Assembly (NCBI GenBank): GCA_021789795.1
Contig: JAJYJA010000062.1
Location: 1-13,169, forward strand
DNA from: Deltaproteobacteria bacterium
GTDB taxonomy: Bacteria; Desulfobacterota; Desulfobulbia; Desulfobulbales; VMSU01
Direction of reading: 5' to 3'
Length of the DNA: 13,169 bases
Under the pieces are notes generated by a model, which was given only the letters and a program-made list of their open reading frames with translations, was not told where the DNA came from and searched no databases. The translations under genes were made by a program, and so were the position numbers. Every line of letters starts with the position of its first letter. Position 1 is the stretch's first letter. Shown here piece after piece: positions 1 through 5,311 of the stretch.

Positions 1-859
1 CCCCGCTCGCCAGCAGGATGGCCAGGATGCTGGAGAACCTCGACATCGCCGACTTCAGGAACAGCGGCCCGACAATGGGCATCCTAAGCAGAAAGAGGTC
101 CCGGGCGACGGCGCCCTGCTCGGTCTTGAAGAAGGCCCTCAGCCCGAAGACCACCGTCAGCACCACCCCCAAGAGCACGTACCAGTAGGCCTGGAAGCCG
201 TTGTACATCATCAGGCAGACCTTGGTCGGCATGGGCAGGTCGATACCCGCCTTCTTGAAGATGCCCACGAACTTGGGAATCACGAAGTTCAGGAGGAAGA
301 AGAAGGCCCCCACCAGGGTCATGACCACCATCTTGGGGTAGGCCAGGGCCGACTTAATGTCGCGCTTGACCTTGTACTCGTGCTCCAGGATAAAGGTCAC
401 CCGGTCCAGGATCTCGGCCATGGTGCCGCTGACCTCCCCGGCGTGGATCAGACCGCAGTACAGTTGCGAAAAGATATGGGACTGCCGCCTAAAGACCGCG
501 GTCATGGTGGCGCCCTCCTGGATCTCCTTCTCCATCTGGGCCACCGCCCGCCGGAGCATCGGGTTCTTGGTCTGCTCGCCCAGGATAGCCAGACTGCGCA
601 ACACCGGGATCCCGGTGCGCAGCATGGTCCGCAACTGCTTGGTGAACATGATGACCTCAGGCTGACTAACCTTGGACAACAGGTTCGCCAGCCGCAGGTT
701 GCCCGCGCTCTCCAGCTTGCCCTTGACCGGCAGCACCCGCAAGGGTATCTGCCCCTGCCGGGCTAGTTGCGCCTGGGCCGCCGCCACCGAGTCGGCGTCC
801 ATGAAGCCGTCGATGGTCTTGCCCTGGGGGGTGATGGCCGAGAAACTGAACTTGGGCAT
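1..859 (-). CDS. Type IV pilus/type II secretion inner-membrane platform protein (PilC/GspF/MshG family), 3' end cut by window
   Basis: This is the inner-membrane platform protein on which the assembly ATPase acts to build the pilus or pseudopilus. The gene is open at the left edge; 286 residues are visible of the roughly 400 usual for the family. The ATG at 859 lies 2 nt after the ATPase stop, and the protein starts MPKFSFSAITPQGKTIDGF, a typical PilC/GspF N-terminus. The first T2SSF domain covers about residues 65-190 and contains FTKQLRTMLRTGIPVLRSL and GLIHAGEVSGTMAEIL, both family hallmarks. Hydrophobic segments lie near residues 177-197 and 222-243. The second T2SSF repeat begins near residue 270 (MSRFSSILAILLASG) and is cut. 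There is no strong ribosome site before the start, so translation is probably coupled to the ATPase gene. The family is certain. Whether it serves an MSHA-type pilus or a secretion system is inferred from the neighbours. Confidence 0.95.
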   Translation of the reverse strand, partial: MPKFSFSAITPQGKTIDGFMDADSVAAAQAQLARQGQIPLRVLPVKGKLESAGNLRLANLLSKVSQPEVIMFTKQLRTMLRTGIPVLRSLAILGEQTKNPMLRRAVAQMEKEIQEGATMTAVFRRQSHIFSQLYCGLIHAGEVSGTMAEILDRVTFILEHEYKVKRDIKSALAYPKMVVMTLVGAFFFLLNFVIPKFVGIFKKAGIDLPMPTKVCLMMYNGFQAYWYVLLGVVLTVVFGLRAFFKTEQGAVARDLFLLRMPIVGPLFLKSAMSRFSSILAILLASG

Positions 860-861
860 GG

Positions 862-2556
862 TCAGACGAGCACCGTCTTGGCGGCCTCCTCGAAGGTGGT
901 GGCGCCCTCGAGCACCCGCAGCAGGGCGATGTCGCGCAGCACCGTGAGCTTGCGGCTTTCACGCAGCACCTTGGCCATTTCGGTGGAGGAAACGCCCCGG
1001 ATGATCATCTCCCGCACCGGCTCATCCACCTTCAAGATCTCGTAGATGCCCATCCGGCCCTTGTGGCCGGAGTGCATGCAGTACGAGCAACCCTTGCCCT
1101 TCATGAAGTTCGCCTCCAAATCTTCCGGCAATCCCCAGTAGCGGAGCACCGCCGGCTCGGGCCGGAAGGGCTCCCGGCAGTAAGAACAGTTGCGCCGGAT
1201 CAGCCGCTGGGCGCAGACCCCCAGCAGAGAGGCGGAGATCAGAAAGGGTTCCACCCCCATGTTGTTTAGGCGGGTGATGGCGCTGGCCGAGTCGTTGGTG
1301 TGCAGGGTGCTAAGCACCAGATGGCCGGTCAGGGCCGCCTGGGTGGCGATCATGGCGGTCTCGCCGTCCCTGATCTCGCCCACCATGATCACATCCGGGT
1401 CCTGGCGCAGGATGGAGCGCAGTCCGGAGGCGAAGGTCATCCCCGCCTTGACGTTCAACTGCACCTGGCGCACCCCCTCCATCCGGTACTCCACCGGGTC
1501 TTCCAGGGTGATGATGTTGATCTCCGGGGTAATGACCTTGCGCAGGACGGCGTACAGGGAACTGGACTTGCCGCTGCCGGTGGGGCCGGCGGAGAGGATC
1601 ATGCCGTAGGGCTGGTTGGCCAGGCGCAGCAGGGCCTCGTAATCGGCGTCCAGGAGCCCCAATTTTTCAAGCGGGATGGCCCCGGCGGAGACGAAGAGCA
1701 GGCGCATGACCATGTTCTCGCCGTACATGGTGGGCAGGGTGGAGACCCGGACGCTGATCTCCTGGTTGTCGATCTGGATGTTGAAGCGGCCGTCGAGCGG
1801 GATGCGGGTGTTGGTGATGTCCATGCTGGCCATGATCTTGATCCGGGAGATGATCCCGCTCAGCATGGCCCGGGGCGGCGGCGGCACCTCGTGGAGCTTG
1901 CCGTCGATCCGCAGCCGCACCTGGGCCCGATCCTTCTCGGCCCCGATATGGATGTCCGAGGCCTTCTCCGCCACCGCCTGCCGCAGGATCGAGTTCACCA
2001 GCCTGATGACCGGCGCCGCGTCCACCATGTCTTGCAGGTCGCTGATCTCCTCCTTTTTCGAGTCGTCAACCGTCTCGATGGTCAGCTTGTCGTCGATGTT
2101 CTCCAGGATGGCCTTGACTTCCGAGTGGATGCCGTAGATGCCGTTGGTTAGGAGATTTAGCTGCGATTTCGAGCAGATGACCGGGTCGATCTCGATGTCG
2201 CAGAGCTTTTCCAGGGCGTCCAAGGCCTGGATGTCCATGGGATCGACCATGGCCACGGTGAGCAGGAAATCGTTCTTGCGGAGCGGCACCAGCCGGTACT
2301 TGGTGGCCAGGTCGTTGTCGATGACGGTAGCCAACTCCGGCGAGACCTCGTACTCGTTGGGGTCGAACTTGCGGATCTGCAACTGGCTGCTGAGCATGTC
2401 GATGATCTTGTCTTCCGGGACGATGTCCTTGTCGATCAGGAAGTCGCCCAGCCGCAGACCGGAGCCCTTCTGATTCTCCAGGGCCTTGGCCAGGCTCTCC
2501 TCGGTCAGTAGCCCGGACTCGATCAGCATCTCCCCAAGCCGTTTACGGGTCCTCAT
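862..2556 (-). CDS. mshE: Pilus assembly/secretion ATPase (PilB/GspE/MshE family) with N-terminal c-di-GMP-binding MshEN domain
   Basis: This is the hexameric cytoplasmic motor that powers filament assembly (564 aa, typical length). The N-terminus has two 24-residue MshEN motifs, residues 6-29 and 35-58. Each starts RLG and ends in Q, with a 5-residue spacer (KGSGL) between them, which is the known c-di-GMP-binding layout. A second N-terminal region runs to about residue 140. The ATPase core has Walker A GPTGSGKS (324-331), Walker B with DVIMVGEIRD (388-397, catalytic Glu394), a His box LSTLHTND (415-422), and the tetracysteine zinc motif C457-x2-C460 and C490-x2-C493. All key residues are intact. 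The start is the ATG at 2556, preceded by GGAGGAG at 4 nt spacing. It overlaps the 3' end of the secretin gene by 14 nt, and the platform gene follows 2 nt after its stop. The symbol is by resemblance; PilB or GspE would be equally defensible. Confidence 0.95.
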   Translation of the reverse strand: MRTRKRLGEMLIESGLLTEESLAKALENQKGSGLRLGDFLIDKDIVPEDKIIDMLSSQLQIRKFDPNEYEVSPELATVIDNDLATKYRLVPLRKNDFLLTVAMVDPMDIQALDALEKLCDIEIDPVICSKSQLNLLTNGIYGIHSEVKAILENIDDKLTIETVDDSKKEEISDLQDMVDAAPVIRLVNSILRQAVAEKASDIHIGAEKDRAQVRLRIDGKLHEVPPPPRAMLSGIISRIKIMASMDITNTRIPLDGRFNIQIDNQEISVRVSTLPTMYGENMVMRLLFVSAGAIPLEKLGLLDADYEALLRLANQPYGMILSAGPTGSGKSSSLYAVLRKVITPEINIITLEDPVEYRMEGVRQVQLNVKAGMTFASGLRSILRQDPDVIMVGEIRDGETAMIATQAALTGHLVLSTLHTNDSASAITRLNNMGVEPFLISASLLGVCAQRLIRRNCSYCREPFRPEPAVLRYWGLPEDLEANFMKGKGCSYCMHSGHKGRMGIYEILKVDEPVREMIIRGVSSTEMAKVLRESRKLTVLRDIALLRVLEGATTFEEAAKTVLV

Positions 2557-4183
2557 GCCGCTCCTCCGCCGGGGCCTGCTCCTTAGGCTTGGTCAGGATC
2601 TTGGGGGTGATGAAGATCAAAAGCTCCTCGAACTGGTCGCTGCTAGAGTCCCGCTTGAACAGCCAGCCTAAGGCCGGCAAGTCCTTTAACCCCGGCACCC
2701 CGGTGTTGGCCCCGGACTGGGTCTCCTTGGACAGCCCGGCCAAGACGATGGTGGAGTTGTTCTCCACGATCAACTGAGTCTGGGCCAGCTTCTTGGTGAT
2801 GTAGGGGTTGCCGGCCACGTTGTGGGTGAGATCCACCTCGTCCTTCTTGGCCTTGATGTTGAGCTTGATCGCCTGGTCGGTGATGACGTGCGGGGTGACG
2901 GTGAGGTTCAAGGTGGCGTCCTTGTACTCGGTGGTGGTCTGGGTGCCGCTGCTGGTGGAGGAGGTGGTCTGCACCGGCACCGACTCGCCCGACTCGATAA
3001 TCGCCTCCGAGTTGTCCAGGGTGGCGATGGACGGGCTGGAGAGGATGTTCAGCTTACCGTCCTGCTGGAGGGCGGAAAGCTCGGCGGAGAGTACCGCGTC
3101 CCCGCCGTTGACCAGCACCCCGATGGAGGCGGGGTTGATCGAGTTGATGGCGCCGGCGGCCAGATCGACGTTGTTACCCAGGACAGCGGTGGCGGCCCCG
3201 GCGGCCCCGGTTACCCCGGTGGTGGAGGCCACCCCGTTGAAGGTGAGCTGCCCGTTGGCGTAAGAGGGCGCCCCACCGGGGGTCAGCATCACCCGGGAAT
3301 CGCCGTGGATGCCGTTGGGGGTAACCGCCCCCCACTGAACGCCCAACTCGCGGGCCACGTCCTTGGTGGTCTCGACAATATGGGCCTCAATCAGAATCTG
3401 GGGGGTCGGCTTATCCAGGTCACGGATCAGGGAGACGATGGAGTCGATGGTCTCCGGGGTCTCCCGCACCACCAGGGAGCGGGAGTGCTGATCCACGGTG
3501 GCCGAACCCCGCGGCTTGCCGTCCTTGTCCTTGGAGAGCATGGGGGTCACCGACTCGGCCACCGCCTTGGGATCGGAGAACTCGATGGGCACCACTCGGG
3601 TCACCATCTCCGCCAGTTGCTGTTTCTGGGCCTGGAGGGTCTCTTGCTCCACCTGCTGTTTCAGGTCGTCCATCGACATGACGTGCAGCAGGTTGTCCTT
3701 CTTGACCACCGTCAGCCCGTAGCTGTTGATGATCCCCATGAACACCGTGTCCCAGGGGGTGTCCTGAGTTTGCAGGTTTAATTTCCCCTTAATGCTGGGG
3801 CTAATCAGAATGTTCTGGTGGGCGATCACCGCCAGGGTGCGCAGGGAGGTGGCCAGATCGTCGTCGATGAAGCGTACCGAGAGCTTGGTCTTGGGCAGAT
3901 CGAGGGCCTTGGCCGACTGGGCGGCCCCCGTCTCTCCTCCCTCCGTCCCCGACCCGACCTGGCCCGAGGCGGGAGGGGTCGGGAGACCACCTGCCGCCGG
4001 GGTCTCCTGGGCGGTCAGCCGGCTGACGGCGGGAGAGTACGGCTTGGACTTTTCCGCCTTAAGCCGCCACTTGTCGAAAAAAGGGTCAACCTGAGGCTCG
4101 TGGCTGACGCACCCGTAGAGCATGAGCCCCATCAAAAAAACCCCAAGCACGGCAAGGGCTGACTGGCTGGCGACGGCTTTCAT
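2543..4183 (-). CDS. mshL: Lipoprotein secretin (MshL/PilQ/GspD family)
   Basis: This protein forms the outer-membrane channel through which the filament or substrate passes (546 aa, about the size of MshL and shorter than PilQ). It starts with a lipoprotein-type signal: a hydrophobic segment from about residue 9, then LYGC with the acceptor Cys25. The Tyr at -2 is atypical. A Pro/Gly-rich linker spans about 45-95. Next come an STN/N0-type domain (about 98-170, SVRFIDDDLATSLRTLAV), a secretin_N ring domain (about 195-258, VDQHSRSLVVRETPETIDSI) and the secretin beta-barrel domain (about 360-532). The barrel domain carries the family signature VPGLKDLPALGWLFKR (496-511) and the closing strand ELLIFITPKIL. 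No AMIN domains are seen. An Ala/Gly/Thr-rich stretch at about 317-345 precedes the barrel domain. The start ATG at 4183 has GAAGG upstream. The gene follows the PilP-like gene by 18 nt and overlaps the ATPase gene. Confidence 0.95.
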   Translation of the reverse strand: MKAVASQSALAVLGVFLMGLMLYGCVSHEPQVDPFFDKWRLKAEKSKPYSPAVSRLTAQETPAAGGLPTPPASGQVGSGTEGGETGAAQSAKALDLPKTKLSVRFIDDDLATSLRTLAVIAHQNILISPSIKGKLNLQTQDTPWDTVFMGIINSYGLTVVKKDNLLHVMSMDDLKQQVEQETLQAQKQQLAEMVTRVVPIEFSDPKAVAESVTPMLSKDKDGKPRGSATVDQHSRSLVVRETPETIDSIVSLIRDLDKPTPQILIEAHIVETTKDVARELGVQWGAVTPNGIHGDSRVMLTPGGAPSYANGQLTFNGVASTTGVTGAAGAATAVLGNNVDLAAGAINSINPASIGVLVNGGDAVLSAELSALQQDGKLNILSSPSIATLDNSEAIIESGESVPVQTTSSTSSGTQTTTEYKDATLNLTVTPHVITDQAIKLNIKAKKDEVDLTHNVAGNPYITKKLAQTQLIVENNSTIVLAGLSKETQSGANTGVPGLKDLPALGWLFKRDSSSDQFEELLIFITPKILTKPKEQAPAEERHEDP

Positions 4184-4201
4184 GGCAAGACCTTCTTCTG
4201 G

Positions 4202-4756
4202 CTAATAGGATCTAGTTTTAATTTCCAAGCGTCCAGGGACCTTGGCCGACTCCGGCGCGATGGCGGCGGGCACCGCAAAGGAGTTGCCCTGTTCCGTCAC
4301 CTGCAACGAATCCTTGTTGATCTGGCTGACCGTGAACTCGTCCACCTGTTCTCCCACCCGGTAGTCCATGCCGTTAATGATGGCGATCCGCTCGTTGCCC
4401 ATGGATAAGAAGCCGGTATAGACCAACTTGCCCGCCTTATCCCGCATGGCCTTGACCTCCTCGGCCTTGGCCTCCTGGGCCTTGGCCTCGCCGCCGTAAT
4501 CGACCCGCCGCCCGGCAAACACCCCCGCCGCCGGCCAGGGGTCGTTAAGCGAGGCGGCCAGATGGTCGATCTTCTGGCCCTCGGGGGTGGAGAGGGCGCC
4601 CAGCTGGGCGGCGATGTCAGCGGACACCTGGCCCTCCGCCTGGCTGGCCGTCTGGCCAGTCACCGCCCGCTTGTGGCCGCGCAGGACAAAATCCACCCCC
4701 CCGTACAGCAGGGCCAAGACCACCAGAATTAGGAGTATCTTTTCACTCTTCTTCAT
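4202..4756 (-). CDS. PilP/GspC/MshK-like bitopic inner-membrane protein linking platform to secretin
   Basis: This 184-residue protein has a short cytoplasmic tip (MKKSEK), one membrane segment (about 6-25) and a periplasmic tail. The periplasmic part has a flexible stretch with a NDPWP motif (71-75), a charged EAK-rich segment (90-104) and then a beta-rich domain (about 109-163) with LVYTGFLSMGNERIAIING and YRVGEQVDEF. That layout matches the homology region of GspC, PilP and MshK, which binds the secretin periplasmic rings. Its place directly before the secretin gene and after the PilO-like gene matches the pilMNOPQ order. The EAK-rich segment is encoded by a 15-bp tandem repeat. The start ATG at 4756 lies 15 nt after the upstream stop; the ribosome site is weak. 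The family call rests on topology, small conserved patches and context, since primary sequence is poorly conserved in this group. Confidence 0.8.
   Translation of the reverse strand: MKKSEKILLILVVLALLYGGVDFVLRGHKRAVTGQTASQAEGQVSADIAAQLGALSTPEGQKIDHLAASLNDPWPAAGVFAGRRVDYGGEAKAQEAKAEEVKAMRDKAGKLVYTGFLSMGNERIAIINGMDYRVGEQVDEFTVSQINKDSLQVTEQGNSFAVPAAIAPESAKVPGRLEIKTRSY
4448..4492. repeat. Three-copy 15-bp tandem repeat inside the PilP-like gene
   Basis: Units start at 4448, 4463 and 4478 and share the core GGCCTTGRCCTC on the plus strand. The first copy has A where the other two have G, and the last three bases of each unit vary. The period is in frame (5 codons) and encodes EAKAQ-EAKAE-EVKAM on the minus strand, so copy-number change would lengthen or shorten a charged helical linker without a frameshift. 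Confidence 0.75.
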
Positions 4757-4771
4757 CGCCTGCGGACCAAG

Positions 4772-5311
4772 TTACGCCAGATCGATGGTGTAGGTCAGCT
4801 TGAAACTCAAGCCGCCGTCATCGGCATGCACCTCCAGGCTGGTCACCTGCCGGACGTAGGGCAGGGAAAGCACCCCCAGCAGGAAACCGCGCAAGGCCGG
4901 CATCTGCCCCTTGAGCTCGGCACGGACGGTCAGCCGCCGCCAGGAGGAGGCGCCCTTGTCGTCCAACTGCGGCTCCACCGAAACCAGCTCCAGCGAGGAG
5001 CTGCTCGCTATCGCCCTGGCATCCGCCTCGATGCGGCTGGTCTGATCCTGGGGCAAGGGTTTTAAGGCCACCAGCCTGGGGCCCGGCTGCTGATCGAGTT
5101 TGGCCACCACGCTGTCCACCAAGGCGATGGCGGCCTGATTCTGGCGCTGGGCCGTCAATTTCTGCTTGAGCGCCTCCGCCTCGCGGTTCAAAACCGCGTA
5201 GCGAGACCTAAGCGGGACGATGCTGATCATCACCAACAGCAGCAAGCCCGCCAGGCAAATGGCCAGGAAGACGGCGTTGTGGCGGCCAAACACCAAACGG
5301 GGAGGCATCAT
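4772..5311 (-). CDS. PilO/GspM/MshJ-like inner-membrane alignment protein
   Basis: This 179-residue bitopic protein has a short cytoplasmic N-terminus, one membrane segment (about 14-33, AVFLAICLAGLLLLVMISIV) and a likely coiled coil (about 34-65, RSRYAVLNREAEALKQKL). It ends in a periplasmic alpha/beta domain (about 90-179) containing LELVSVEPQL, WRRLTVRAELKGQMPALRGF and SFKLTYTIDLA. That is the PilO/GspM ferredoxin-like layout. Such proteins pair with PilN or the periplasmic part of GspL to form the alignment complex between motor and secretin. The start ATG at 5311 overlaps the stop of the upstream fusion gene in an ATGA arrangement, and a second in-frame ATG follows immediately at 5308, so the true start may be one codon later. 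The assignment rests on topology, size and gene order, because this family diverges strongly in sequence. Confidence 0.8.
   Translation of the reverse strand: MMPPRLVFGRHNAVFLAICLAGLLLLVMISIVPLRSRYAVLNREAEALKQKLTAQRQNQAAIALVDSVVAKLDQQPGPRLVALKPLPQDQTSRIEADARAIASSSSLELVSVEPQLDDKGASSWRRLTVRAELKGQMPALRGFLLGVLSLPYVRQVTSLEVHADDGGLSFKLTYTIDLA

Noticed and set aside
1300..3781. Long open plus-strand frames opposite the ATPase and secretin genes (for example 1300-2151 and 2822-3781)
   Set aside because: They are antisense shadows of well-supported genes in GC-rich DNA; their translations are Gly/His/Asp/Val-rich with no recognisable domain or ribosome site.
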